NCBI RefSeq assembly: GCF_001189365.1
Contig: NZ_LFJJ01000018.1
Coordinates: forward strand, 1-48,239
Origin: Candidatus Burkholderia verschuerenii
GTDB lineage: Bacteria > Pseudomonadota > Gammaproteobacteria > Burkholderiales > Burkholderiaceae
Length of the DNA stretch: 48,239 nt
Reading direction: 5' to 3'
This document shows positions 9,669-20,704 of the stretch, piece by piece; the stretch's first letter is position 1, and every line of letters begins with the position of its first letter. The translations under genes were made by a program, and so were the position numbers. The notes below the pieces were generated by a model. That model searched no databases. It saw only the letters and a program-made list of their open reading frames with translations, and was not told the origin of the DNA.

Positions 9669-12600
9669 GCATACCTAACGATTCTGGCATCGACGACAAC
9701 GCGCATCGTCACGAGGAAAGCCGTTTCAATCTGTCGGCGTGGGCGCTGCGGCACCGATCGCTTGTCGTGTTTCTCATTGCGATGGCTACGATCTTCGGGA
9801 TGCTCGCGTACACGAAGCTCGCGCAATCGGAAGACCCGCCGTTCACGTTCCGCGTGATGGTCATCCGCACGTTCTGGCCCGGCGCGACCGCGCGGCAAGT
9901 GCAAGAGGAAGTGACCGATCGCATCGCGCGCAAATTGCAGGAAACGCTTTATACGGACTTCATGCGCAGCTATTCGCGCCCCGGCGAATCGCTATTGTTC
10001 TTTCAGATGAAGGACTCCGCGCCCGCGAAAGACGTGCCCGAAGAGTGGTATCAGATTCGCAAGAAGGTCGGCGATATCGCCGCGACGCTGCCGTCCGGCG
10101 TGCAAGGCCCGTTTTTCAACGACTAGTTCGGCGATGTCTACACCAACATCTTCGCGCTGGAAGGCGATGGCTTCTCGCCCGCGCAACTGCACGATTACGC
10201 CGATGCCCTGCGCACCGTGCTATTGCGCGTGCCGGGCGTTGGAAAGGTCGATTACTTCGGCGATCAGGAAGAGCGCATCTATGTCGAGATCGCCAATACG
10301 CAACTGACGCGGCTCAGCATCTCGCCGCAGCAGATCGCGCAGGCCATCGACGGACAGAACGCGGTGTCGCCCGCAGGCACGTTGACGACGCCCAACGACC
10401 GCGTGTTCGTGCGTCCGAGCGGGCAATTCACGAGTCTCGATGCGCTCGCGGATACGCTCATCAACGTGAACGGCCGCTCGTTCCGCCTCGGCGATATCGC
10501 GACCATCAAGCGCGGCTATCTCGATCCGCCCGCCACGCAGATGCGTTCAGCCGGAACGCCAGTGCTCGGCATCGGCATCACGATGCAGCCGGGCGAAGAC
10601 GTCGTGCGGCTCGGCAAGGCGCTCGACGCGCAGATGACGCAACTGCGCGCGCAGCTTCCCGCCGGACTCAAACTCACCGAAGTCTCCAGCATGCCCCACG
10701 CGGTTTCGCGTTCGGTCGACGACTTCCTCGAAGCGGTCGCCGAAGCGGTGATCATCGTGCTGATCGTGAGTCTCGTGTCGCTCGGCGTGCGCACCGGCAT
10801 GGTCGTGGTGATCTCGATTCCCATCGTGCTCGCCGTGACTGCGCTGTTCATGTATCTGTTCGATATCGGCTTGCATAAGGTCTCGCTGGGCACGCTGATT
10901 CTCGCGCTCGGCCTGCTCGTCGACGACGCGATCATCGCCGTCGAGATGATGGCCGTGAAGCTCGAACAGGGATGGAACCGCACGCGCGCCGCCGCCTTCG
11001 CGTACACGAGCACGGCCTTTCCGATGCTGACGGGCACCCTCGTCACCGTCGCTGGCTTTCTGCCGATCGCGCTCGTCAAATCCAGCACGGGCGAATACAC
11101 GCGCTCCATTTTCGAAGTGTCGGCGATCGCATTGATCGCGTCATGGCTCGCGGCGGTCGTGCTGATTCCGTTGCTCGGTTACAAATTGCTGCCGGAGAAG
11201 AAGAAGGCGGCGCATCTTCCCGATCACGACATTTACGATACGAAGTTCTATGGCCGTCTGCGTCGCTGGGTCGGCTGGTGCATTCGGCGTCGCTTTATCG
11301 TATTGGCGATCACGGTCGTGCTGTTCATCATCGCGATGGCGGGCTTTACGCTCGTGCCGCAGCAGTTCTTCCCGAGTTCGGATCGGCCCGAGTTGCTGAT
11401 CGACGTGCGCTTGCAGGAAGGCGCATCGTTCGAAGCGACTTTGCGCGAAGCCAAACGCCTCGAAGCCGCGTTGAAGGGACGCGATGAAATCGATCATGTG
11501 GTGAGCTTCGTCGGCACCGGCGCGCCGCGTTTTTATCTGCCGCTCGATCAGCAATTGCCGACGCCGAACTTCGCGCAATTCGTCGTCACGGCGAAGTCCA
11601 TCGAAGCGCGCGAGAAGTTATCGCAATGGCTCGGCCCGATGCTGCGCGAACGTTTTCCCGCCGTGCGCACGCGTTTGTCGCGACTGGAAAACGGGCCGCC
11701 CGTCGGCTATCCCGTGCAGTTTCGCGTGAGCGGCGACGATATCGCCACCGTGCGTCGCGTCTCCGAGCAGGTCGCCGCCGATATGCGCGCCGATTCGCGC
11801 ACGACCAACGTGCAGTTCGATTGGGACGAGCCGTCCGAATGCTCGGCGCGCTTCGAGATCGATCAGCAGAAGGCGCGCGATGCGGGCGTGACGTCGCAAG
11901 ATATTTCCAGCTTCCTCGCGATGACGTTATCGGGCTACAGCGTCACGCAGTATCGCGAGCGCGACAAGCTGATCAGCGTCGATCTGCGCGCGCCGCATGC
12001 CGAACGCGTCGATCCGTCGAAGCTCGCCACACTCGCGATGCCGACGCCGAACGGCCCCGTGCCGCTCGGCGCGCTGGGACGCGTCGTCGATTCGCTCGAA
12101 TACGGCGTGATCTGGGAACGCGATCGTCAGCCGACCATCACCGTGCAGGCGAACGTGATGGGCAACGCGCAAGGCATCGACGTGACGAACGCCATCAACA
12201 AAAAGCTCGATACGATTCGTCAGGCGCTGCCGGTCGGCTATCGCATCGAAGTGGGCGGTCCGGTCAAGGAGAACGCGAAGGGACAGACGTCGATCAATGC
12301 GCAATTGCCGGTGATGATCATCGTCGTGCTGACGCTGCTGATGATCCAGTTGCAGAGCTTCGCGCGCGTGATGATGGTCGTGCTCACCGCGCCGCTCGGG
12401 CTGATCGGCGTGGTCGCGACGCTGCTGTTGTTCGGCAAGCCGTTCGGCTTCGTCGCAATGCTCGGCGTGATCGCGATGTTCGGCATCATCATGCGCAACT
12501 CGGTGATTCTGGTCGATCAGATCGAGCAGGACATCGCCTCCGGACACAAGCGTTATGACGCGATCATCGGCGCTACCGTGCGGCGTTTCAGGCCGATTAC

Positions 12601-12781
12601 GCTGACCGCCGCCGTGCTCGCGCTGATTCCGCTTTTACGCAGCAACTTCTTCGGCCCGATGGCGACCGCGCTGATTGGCGGCATCACGAGCGCGACCGTG
12701 CTCACTCTTTTCTATCTGCCCGCGCTTTACGCCGCATCGTTCCGCGTGAAGCGCGAGGAAAGCGACGGAGCGGCGTCATGA
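9665..12781 (+). pseudogene. RND multidrug efflux pump subunit, lost start codon and in-frame TAG
   Basis: The frame from 9665 encodes a full-length HAE1-type inner-membrane pump of about 1038 residues: an N-terminal membrane helix (SLVVFLIAMATIFGMLAYTKLA), the porter entry SEDPPFTFRVMVIRTFWPGATA, and the later membrane block with GLLVDDAIIAVEMM, which carries the acidic proton-relay residues. Two lesions are seen. The natural start, ATG overlapping the adaptor stop, appears as ATT (9665-9667). The codon at 10124-10126 is TAG where family sequence expects Glu (FFND-E-FGDVYTN). Both fit single G-to-T changes. From 10217 to the TGA at 12779-12781 the frame is open. Without readthrough no functional pump can be made. 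Confidence 0.88.
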
Positions 12782-14211
12782 AGCGCGCATATGGAATAAC
12801 GATCGCCACGCTCGCGCTGTCGGCATGCGCGCTCGGCCCCGATGGCAAGCCGCCCGCGATGCCGCAGCCCGAGCATTACGGCGCGCTGCCGCAAGCGCAA
12901 TCGAGCGTGACGGCCGAAGGCGTGTCGCAGACCTTCGTGCAGGCCGCGAAACCGGTGCCGGAGTGGTGGAAGCTGTATCGCTCGGATGCGTTGAACGCGC
13001 TCGTCGATGAAGGCCTGCACGCGAGCCCCAATCTCGCCGCCGCCGACAAAAGCCTGCAGGCGGCGCGCGAGCAATTGCGCGCGCAAGTCGGTTCGTCGCT
13101 GCTGCCATCGATCGATGCAGGCGGACAGGTCACGCGCGAACGCGGGCTCGGCGTGCCGAACTTCGGGCCGCCCACCGCGCTGTACAACCTGTTCGTCGGG
13201 CAGATTCAGGCGCAATACACCTTCGATATTTTCGGCGCGGCGCGTTATACGAATGCATCGCTGGCGGCGCAGGTCGATCAACAGGCGTTTCAACTCGATG
13301 CCGCGCGACGCGCGCTCGCGGCGAATATCGTCACCGGCGCGATCGGCGCGGCGGCACTGCATGCGCAGATCGACATCACCGAACGCCTTGTCGCGCTCGC
13401 CAATGACGACGCCCACGACGCGGATCGCCGCTATGCGCTGGGCTCAGCATCGCGCGCGGATGCATCGACTGCGCGGCAGAATGCGGCGACGCTCGCATTG
13501 CAATTACCGTGGCTGCGCGCGCAATGGCTCGCGACGCGTCATGCTCTCGCCGTCTTGCTCGGCCGCACGCCCGACGATCTCGATCTCGCGAGTCTGAGCG
13601 TTCCATCGGATGTACCGATTGTTTTGCCATCCGAACTATTGCAGTCTCGCCCCGATATCCAGGTCGCCGATGCCGCGTTGAAAGCCGCCGCCGCGCAAGT
13701 GGGCGTGGCGACGGCACAGATGTTCCCGAGTCTGTCGATATTGGCATCGATGGGACGCGGCGGTTTCGACTGGCCGACGGCCCTGTCCGGCGCGGGCGCG
13801 TTGTGGAGCGTGGGCGCATCGCTGTCGCAGCCGATCTTTCATGGCGGCGCGCTGCTGGCGCAACGTCGCGCGGCCATCGCCATGTACGATGCCGCCGTCG
13901 CGCAATACAAACAGACCGTGCTGTCGGCGTTCCAGAATGTCGCGAATACGTTGGCATCGCTCGAAACGGACAGCGAAGCGCTCGCCTTCGCCGATACCGC
14001 GAGCCGCGCGGCAAACGATGCATCGTCCGATGCGGCCGCACGCGTACGTCTCGGCGCGATTCCGCTACGCGCCGCGCGTGGCGCGGAGCAGCAGTTTCTC
14101 AACGCGCGACTCTCGACGATACGCGCCAGCAGCGCGCGCATGAGCGACACGGTAGCGCTATTTCAAGCGATGGGATCGCCAGTTGCATCGACCATTGCGA
14201 AAGCAAAGTGA
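12778..14211 (+). CDS. NodT-family outer-membrane efflux lipoprotein
   Basis: 477-residue TolC-like outer-membrane factor. A lipoprotein signal ends in LSAC with the modified cysteine at residue 17. The body shows the two repeated helical OEP domains (for example LVDEGLHASPNLAAADKSL and QSRPDIQVADAALKAAAAQ). The ATG overlaps the pump stop (ATGA), so it is translated from the same transcript. It appears intact, unlike both partners; it might still serve another RND pump, since outer-membrane factors are often shared (inference). Confidence 0.9.
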   Translation: MKRAYGITIATLALSACALGPDGKPPAMPQPEHYGALPQAQSSVTAEGVSQTFVQAAKPVPEWWKLYRSDALNALVDEGLHASPNLAAADKSLQAAREQLRAQVGSSLLPSIDAGGQVTRERGLGVPNFGPPTALYNLFVGQIQAQYTFDIFGAARYTNASLAAQVDQQAFQLDAARRALAANIVTGAIGAAALHAQIDITERLVALANDDAHDADRRYALGSASRADASTARQNAATLALQLPWLRAQWLATRHALAVLLGRTPDDLDLASLSVPSDVPIVLPSELLQSRPDIQVADAALKAAAAQVGVATAQMFPSLSILASMGRGGFDWPTALSGAGALWSVGASLSQPIFHGGALLAQRRAAIAMYDAAVAQYKQTVLSAFQNVANTLASLETDSEALAFADTASRAANDASSDAAARVRLGAIPLRAARGAEQQFLNARLSTIRASSARMSDTVALFQAMGSPVASTIAKAK

Positions 14212-14312
14212 ACCATCATCGAAAGAACGCGGCACGATCATTGCGCAGTTGCACGTCGGGCAGGCGCATCGCGTCTGCGTCCATTTCATGTCGATACAAT
14301 TAGGGACTGATC

Positions 14313-14642
14313 ATGAATAAGGCAATCGGCGCACTCATCGCGGTCGTCGCCGCACTCACGCTGTCGGGCGGAGCGTATGCACAGGCCGCTGGCGGTGCAG
14401 GCGGCGCGAACGGCGGCGGATCGACTGGCAGCACGGCGAGCCCGGCCAATCAGGTCAATCGCGCCACGGACGGATACGGTTCGCCTGGCGTGACCAACTC
14501 GGATAGCGGCATGTCCGCACGCGCCCCGAATTCCGGACTGCCGAGCGCCACCAACGGCACGTCAACCTCGAAGCAGGAAGCGCCGAAGAGCAATAACACG
14601 CTGGCAACGCCGAGAATCGTCTCGCCGGCGGCGGGTCAGTAA
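14313..14642 (+). CDS. Small secreted Gly/Ser/Asn-rich protein, unknown function
   Basis: 109 residues: a clear Sec signal peptide (MNKAIGALIAVVAALTLSGGAYA, cut after AYA) followed by about 86 residues of low-complexity Gly, Ser, Ala, Asn and Thr with no cysteine and no recognisable domain. The mature part is probably disordered and periplasmic or extracellular. It follows the efflux operon by about 100 bases but has its own gap, and ends at a strong hairpin terminator. Similar short exported proteins are common in Burkholderia; no function is assigned. Confidence 0.75.
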   Translation: MNKAIGALIAVVAALTLSGGAYAQAAGGAGGANGGGSTGSTASPANQVNRATDGYGSPGVTNSDSGMSARAPNSGLPSATNGTSTSKQEAPKSNNTLATPRIVSPAAGQ

Positions 14643-14660
14643 GCTTTCTTAAGCTGAAGA

Positions 14661-14692
14661 AAAGGCCGCTGTCCTGACGGATGGCGGCCTTT
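14661..14692. terminator. Bidirectional hairpin terminator
   Basis: AAAGGCCGC pairs with GCGGCCTTT around a 14-base loop. A-rich sequence on the left (GAAGAAAAG) gives a T-run on the minus strand, so it can end both the small-protein gene (plus) and nnrU (minus), whose stop codon is at 14694-14696. Confidence 0.8.
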
Positions 14693-14693
14693 G

Positions 14694-15269
14694 TCACGCC
14701 AGCGGCGATACGCCGATCAAATGAGCGTGCGCCCAGAACAGCATGAGCGCGTACAGCGCCAATCCCACGACGATCACGATCGCATCGTTCGCCGCCGATG
14801 CCGGCGCGCCTCGCACCGCCCTCACCTTCGTGCGTGACGACACGGATATCAGATCCGCCACCGCCCACAGCAAAAATCCGCCGAACACCAGCACATCGTT
14901 CAGGGTTCCGTTGCACAGCAGATGCGACGCCGACCACAGAATCAACGCCCAAAGCATAGGATGCCGAACCAATCGCCGAACGCGTCCCGGAAAATAGGCG
15001 GCGATCAGGAACGGGAACACGGGAAGCATCAGAAGAAAGGTCAGATGCTTGAGGCCCATCGGCGGCATGTACAACGCGACGGGTTGCGCTCGCGCCATGC
15101 CATAGCCGTAGATCATCGCGATAAAGCTGGCTATCGATATGACGGAATACAGTCCTTTCCACGGCCCTTCGCCGAGCCGGTTCACTTGCGCATCGCGCCA
15201 CGCGGGCGCGACGATGGAGATCGAATGCATCCCGAGGAACACGACGAGACCGGCGACGAAGATGAACAT
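14694..15269 (-). CDS. nnrU: NnrU-family membrane protein
   Basis: 191 residues with about five to six hydrophobic segments and the family signature GMHSISIVAPAWRD near the N-terminus and RHPMLWALILWSASHLLCNG in the middle. NnrU was first linked to nitric-oxide/nitrite reduction, and the wider NnrU/isoprenylcysteine-methyltransferase-like family includes many proteins of unknown role. No denitrification genes lie nearby, so the physiological role here is open. It converges on the small secreted protein gene and appears intact. Confidence 0.85.
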   Translation of the reverse strand: MFIFVAGLVVFLGMHSISIVAPAWRDAQVNRLGEGPWKGLYSVISIASFIAMIYGYGMARAQPVALYMPPMGLKHLTFLLMLPVFPFLIAAYFPGRVRRLVRHPMLWALILWSASHLLCNGTLNDVLVFGGFLLWAVADLISVSSRTKVRAVRGAPASAANDAIVIVVGLALYALMLFWAHAHLIGVSPLA

Positions 15270-15292
15270 AGGATGGTCCGAAGTACGCCGCT

Positions 15293-15747
15293 TCAGGTGC
15301 CGCCGCGCTTGGCGTGGCGCGCGAGAAAGCGATCCAGTTGCGAGGCGAAAGCCTTGGCGTCGGCTTGCGAGTATGGCGGCGGACCGCCGGTATCGATGCC
15401 CGTTGCGCGCAGTTGATCCATCACGTCGCGCATCCGCAGGCGCTCGCGAATGTTCTCGCGATCGAACCAGCCGCCACGCGGATCGAGCACATGCGCGCCC
15501 TTTTCGATTGCGGCAGCGGCGAGCGGAATATCCGCGCTGATCACCAGATCGCCCGCGTTAGCCATCTCGACGACGCGCTGATCGGCGACATCGAAACCAG
15601 CCGGCACCTGAATCGCCTTGATGAACGGCGACGGCGGCGTGCACAGATACTGATTGGCCACCAACGTGACGCAGACTTCGACGCGGCGCGAAACAGCATT
15701 TCCTTGACCACGACCGGACAGGCGTCGGCATCGACGAGCACTTGCAT
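15293..15747 (-). pseudogene. yaiI: YaiI/YqxD-family (UPF0178) protein, frameshifted
   Basis: The ATG at 15747 opens MQVLVDADACPVVVKEMLFRAA, the family N-terminus with its conserved acidic DAD(A)CP motif of a PIN/NYN-like fold. At about 15680 the frame is lost. The next frame carries the remainder (VTLVANQYL...PPSPFIKAIQV...ADQRVVE...GDLVISADIPLA...IRERLRMRD) to the stop at 15293. One lost base explains the break. The family is an uncharacterised nuclease-like group of about 150 residues, and the combined length here (about 151 codons) fits. The C-terminal frame also has a start-like GTG near 15664, but it would lack the acidic motif. Confidence 0.88.
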
Positions 15748-15863
15748 CGCGGAGTTCCGGTTAAGAGATGTTGAGTATGGTACTGCGGGAAATGCGCGCG
15801 CAAACAAAAACGGCCACCGCGCCGAAGCCCGATGACCGTCCCGTTACCGCGCCCTGAAAGAGC

Positions 15864-17249
<1,386 letters not shown>

Positions 17250-17439
17250 TCAGCCAAGCCCCGCCAGATGACAAGTTTGGCCAGAATCGCGCCAAAAGCG
17301 GCTCGGAGAGGAAAAGAAACGCTCGATGTGCCCGAAGCGCAAACGAGGAAGGGATGCGTGTCTGCGTCGGCCGTGCCGGCAAAACCGGCGAGGACGACGA
17401 GCGAGCAAGGAAAGCCGCTACAGATCCAGCAGAAATACG

Positions 17440-17525
17440 TGGTGCCCAGGGCGGGACTCGAACCCGCACGCCGTTAAGCGCTACCCCCTCAAGATAGTGC
17501 GTCTACCAATTCCGCCACCTGGGCA
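17440..17525 (-). tRNA. tRNA-Leu (GAG), CCA encoded
   Basis: On the minus strand from 17525: acceptor TGCCCAG pairs with CTGGGCA, followed by an encoded CCA. The D-arm contains GGAATTGGTAGACGC, the anticodon arm CTATC-TTGAGGG-GGTAG shows anticodon GAG, then a long class II variable arm, and the T-arm GCGGGTTCGAGTCCCGC. Total 86 bases. One T-G wobble occurs in the anticodon stem. It looks functional. Confidence 0.96.
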
Positions 17526-17814
17526 AGGGGGCCGCCATTGTATCGGCTAATCCCGGGAAATTGAAGGGGCGCGGGCCTCGGCGGGCGTTCGGCACGGTCG
17601 TGCGCCGCGACGCTGGTTTGAGAATAAGCGGTTCCGCGCACGGACATGGGTTTTCGGCGCCCGCAACATTCGTACCCTGCGCCCGGCATCGGCATCGGCA
17701 TGGCTAAAATTAGCGCGCGATCAAGACGCGTTCGCGGCCTTTTGCCTGAGGAAAAGCCCACGATGACAGCGGGCCTGCGTGCATCGCAAAAGCATCGAAC
17801 GAAGACGACACCCC
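17526..17814. other. Intergenic region between tRNA-Leu and the FtsH-like gene
   Basis: No gene is supported here. It must contain the minus-strand tRNA promoter and the plus-strand promoter of the protease gene, but no clear -35/-10 pair was recognised. No repeat of the tRNA 3' end is seen that would suggest an integrated island attachment site. Confidence 0.4.
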
Positions 17815-19710
17815 ATGAAACCGGGAAAGAACAGATTCCGCACCCGCCGCAGCCGACGCTTCGTGTTCGTCGCGCTGGCCGTCCTGCTGAGCGCCGCGCT
17901 GGCGATCGGCGGATCGCTGGCGCTGCGGCACGACGACGGCGCGAAGCCCGAAAACCCGCTGCCGTCGACCAGCGTCGCCTACGAAATGCGTCATGACGCC
18001 ACGCTCTGGGCGCACACAGAGAAAGACGCGTCGCACATGCTCGAGGATATCCACGAGAAGCACGTCGCGGCGATCGGCGTGGCGCTGGACGCGTTTCTCG
18101 TGTCGACGAAAGACGGCAAGCGCTACTTCGTCACAGATCGCTACGCGACCTTTTCGCAATCGCTGCTGCTGAATCCGGCCAAGGGCGAGCCCGCGCCGGA
18201 TTATCAACTCGTATGGCTGCCGAACGCGTCGGTCGGCGCGCAGGCGGGGCTCGCGCCGCTGCTCGCCACGCTGCGCGATTCGGCCAGCATGCTGGTGTCG
18301 CTCCTGATGCTCGGCGTCATGTTCTGGTTCGTGCGCCGCGAAATGAAGGGCGATTTCACCCTGCTCTCCGATCCGCCCGACGTCTCGTTCGACGACGTGA
18401 TCGGCGCCGGCGAAGCGAAAGCGGCGCTCGAAGACATCAAGGCGTACTTGCGCGATCCGAAATCGTTCACGCGGATGGGCATTCGTCCGCCGTGCGGCGT
18501 GCTGATGACCGGCGGTCCCGGCGTCGGCAAGACGCGGCTCGCGCAGGCGCTGGCGGGCGAATGCGGCGCGCAGTTCATCGCCATCACCGGCAGCTTTTTC
18601 AGCGCGAAGTATTACGGCGTGGGCATCCAGAAGGTCAAGCATCTGTTCCGGATGGCGCGCAAGCGCGGGCCGGTCGTGATCTTTATCGACGAAGCCGACG
18701 GGCTCGACGCGCGTACGAACGGCGCGGCCGGTTCTGCCGATGCCGAAAGCAACCGCATCATCAATCAGCTGCTCGCGGAGATAGACGGCTTCGAGAAGAA
18801 CGAAGGCGTGATCCTGGTCGCCGCGACCAATTTCCCCGACAACCTCGACGAGGCGCTGCGCCGGCCGGGACGCTTCGACCGCATCGTGCAGGTGCGTCTG
18901 CCGGACGTCGCGGATCGCGTGAAGATTTTCGAGTACTACCTCGGCAAGCTGCCGTCGCGCGCCGCCGATATCGACTGCGATCAGCTCGCGCGTCTGACGG
19001 TCGGGCTGTCGCCGGCGTCGCTGTCGATGATCGTCAATCAGGCGGGACTGATCGCGCGCAAACAGGGCGCGAGCGTCGTCGGCGCGGATCATCTACGCGA
19101 GGCGATAAAGGTCGTGCGGATCGGCGACAAGAGCGGCATGGAGCAGGCGCTCGATCCCGACGAAGTGCGGCGCGTCGGCGTGCACGAAGCCGGTCACGGC
19201 ATCGTCGCGGCGCTCCTGGGCGCGGGCGTGCTCGAAGAACTGACGATTCTGCCGCGCGGCGGCGCGCTGGGCATGGCGCTCATCACCAAGCCGCAGGACA
19301 AGCATCTGTACCGACGCAGCGAGCTGGAAAAGGAACTGATGGTGCTGCTCGGCGGCCGCAACGCGGAACTGCTGATGTTCGGCGAGGCATCGAGCGGCGC
19401 GGCGCAGGATTTGCAGGAAGCGTCGCGGATCGGGCTGGAGATGGTGTCGCGTTTGGGCTTCGGCAGCGGCGGCAGCCTGTTCAGCCTCGCCGCGCTCCCG
19501 CGCGATGCGGCAAGCCTGCAACTCGACGGCGCGATCGAACAGGCGGACATGCTGCTTCGGGAGATGAACGAACGCTGCTTCGAGCTGCTGAAGCGCAATG
19601 AAAGCATCCTGCGCGAAGTGACCACGGAGTTGTCGAAGTCGGAGACGATTCCCGGCTCCTACGTCTACGATCTGATCGAAAAACACGCCGCAGCGCAGCC
19701 GATCGTCTAG
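17815..19710 (+). CDS. FtsH-like membrane AAA+ zinc metalloprotease
   Basis: 631 residues. Two membrane helices (about 16-37 and 158-174) flank a periplasmic domain, as in FtsH. The AAA module has Walker A GGPGVGKT (233-240), Walker [10 protein letters not shown] (287-295) and the second region RRPGRFDR (349-356). The protease has HEAGH (457-461) and a candidate third zinc ligand in GAAQDLQ. Differences from housekeeping FtsH are a pore loop reading KYYGVG instead of the usual MFVGVG, and GGRNAEL instead of GGRAAEE. The housekeeping ftsH normally sits beside rlmE and folP, which are absent, so this is probably an accessory paralogue. Start at 17815; an alternative start at 17779 adds 12 residues. 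Its end overlaps the convergent LysR gene by 4 bases. Confidence 0.88.
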   Translation: MKPGKNRFRTRRSRRFVFVALAVLLSAALAIGGSLALRHDDGAKPENPLPSTSVAYEMRHDATLWAHTEKDASHMLEDIHEKHVAAIGVALDAFLVSTKDGKRYFVTDRYATFSQSLLLNPAKGEPAPDYQLVWLPNASVGAQAGLAPLLATLRDSASMLVSLLMLGVMFWFVRREMKGDFTLLSDPPDVSFDDVIGAGEAKAALEDIKAYLRDPKSFTRMGIRPPCGVLMTGGPGVGKTRLAQALAGECGAQFIAITGSFFSAKYYGVGIQKVKHLFRMARKRGPVVIFIDEADGLDARTNGAAGSADAESNRIINQLLAEIDGFEKNEGVILVAATNFPDNLDEALRRPGRFDRIVQVRLPDVADRVKIFEYYLGKLPSRAADIDCDQLARLTVGLSPASLSMIVNQAGLIARKQGASVVGADHLREAIKVVRIGDKSGMEQALDPDEVRRVGVHEAGHGIVAALLGAGVLEELTILPRGGALGMALITKPQDKHLYRRSELEKELMVLLGGRNAELLMFGEASSGAAQDLQEASRIGLEMVSRLGFGSGGSLFSLAALPRDAASLQLDGAIEQADMLLREMNERCFELLKRNESILREVTTELSKSETIPGSYVYDLIEKHAAAQPIV

Positions 19711-20606
19711 CGTTTCTTTTTCGCCGTAACGGCACTCGACGCAACAGCATCGTCCGCGCATTCCAGCAGGCCGCGAATCAGCCGCCAGCGCGGCGAGGCG
19801 CGTTGCCACACCACGCCGAAACGCCGCGCCTCGGTCGGCACCGGCAAAGGCAGCCGCGCGACCGACAGCGCCGCCGTCATCGGCGACACGATATCCGGCA
19901 CCAGCGACACACCCAGCCCGCGATCCACCATCATCGCGATCGCCATCAGCGCGTTCAGCTCGAACAACTCGTGCGGAACGATCCGTGCTGCCCGCAAATA
20001 CTGATCGGCCTGTTTGCCGCCACCGAGCGAGCGGTCGTAGCGAATGAACGGTTCGCGCCGCAGCAATTCGTGCGGATCGGCCTTCGCGAGCCGCGCGGGC
20101 GCGAGCACGACGAGCGGTTCCTCGCGCAGCAGATGCCAATCGTAAGCCTTCGGCAAGGCGAACGGCGGATGCAGGCAAATGGCGGCATCGAGATCGCCGC
20201 GCTGCAAGGTGTCGTACAACTCCATCGACGTGCCCGCGCGAATCAGCACCTTGGCGCGCGGAAAAGCGTGCGCGAAATTCGCGAGCGTATCCGGCAGCAA
20301 ACTCAAAAGCGCGGTAGTAATGGTGCCGATGCGCAATTCGCCCGCCGCCTCGCCTTCGAGCGCATTGGCTTTCAGATCGGCGAAATCGGCGACCAGACCG
20401 CGCGCGCGTTCGATCACGCGATGCCCCGCCTCGGTCGGAATCACCGTGCGGCCCGCGCGCACGAACAGCGTGACGCCGAGTTCGCGCTCCAGTGCCTGCA
20501 TTTGCTGGGCGATGGCGGCGGGCGTCACGCCGACGCGACGCGCGGCTTCGGCCATCGAGCCGGTGTCGACGACGAGCAGCAGATTGCCGAGAAAGGCGAC
20601 GTCCAT
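19707..20606 (-). CDS. LysR-family regulator, divergent from the hydroxy-acid operon
   Basis: 299 residues. The N-terminal winged helix-turn-helix (residues 1-60, with SMAEAARRVGVTPAAIAQQMQALERELG cut into the usual helices) is followed by a two-lobe effector domain. It faces the lyase/CoA-transferase/transporter operon across a 98-base gap that holds three TATCTAAAA-type half-sites, so it is very likely the local activator of that operon and controls itself. The inducer is presumably the transported acid or its CoA derivative (inference). It appears intact. Confidence 0.9.
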   Translation of the reverse strand: MDVAFLGNLLLVVDTGSMAEAARRVGVTPAAIAQQMQALERELGVTLFVRAGRTVIPTEAGHRVIERARGLVADFADLKANALEGEAAGELRIGTITTALLSLLPDTLANFAHAFPRAKVLIRAGTSMELYDTLQRGDLDAAICLHPPFALPKAYDWHLLREEPLVVLAPARLAKADPHELLRREPFIRYDRSLGGGKQADQYLRAARIVPHELFELNALMAIAMMVDRGLGVSLVPDIVSPMTAALSVARLPLPVPTEARRFGVVWQRASPRWRLIRGLLECADDAVASSAVTAKKKR

Positions 20607-20623
20607 CGATAGATTCGCTTTGG

Positions 20624-20690
20624 TTTAAAGATAGGACCGGATAGTTTATCTAAAACGTGGCCGTCCGTAGACTGGCCGCAATATCTAAAA
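20624..20690. promoter_or_regulatory. Candidate LysR binding region with three half-sites
   Basis: TTTAAAGATA (20624-20633) and TATCTAAAA (20647-20655) form an inverted pair around 13 bases, and a second direct TATCTAAAA sits at 20682-20690, just before the ribosome binding site of the lyase gene. This is the pattern of a LysR recognition site plus activation site between divergent genes. No binding data; the assignment is from position and symmetry. Confidence 0.5.
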
Positions 20691-20704
20691 ATGAAGGGAG
20701 ACGC

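Noticed and set aside
10124..10126. Recoding of TAG as an amino acid (for example pyrrolysine) in pump and regulator
   Set aside because: The missing residue fits Glu by one base change, many other lesions in the window are frameshifts, and no recoding signal or tRNA is seen. Decay is simpler.
15541..15807. A separate small minus-strand gene beginning MFARAFPAVPYS upstream of yaiI
   Set aside because: It is the first frame of the broken yaiI with an upstream extension; the family start MQVLVDADA is inside it at 15747.
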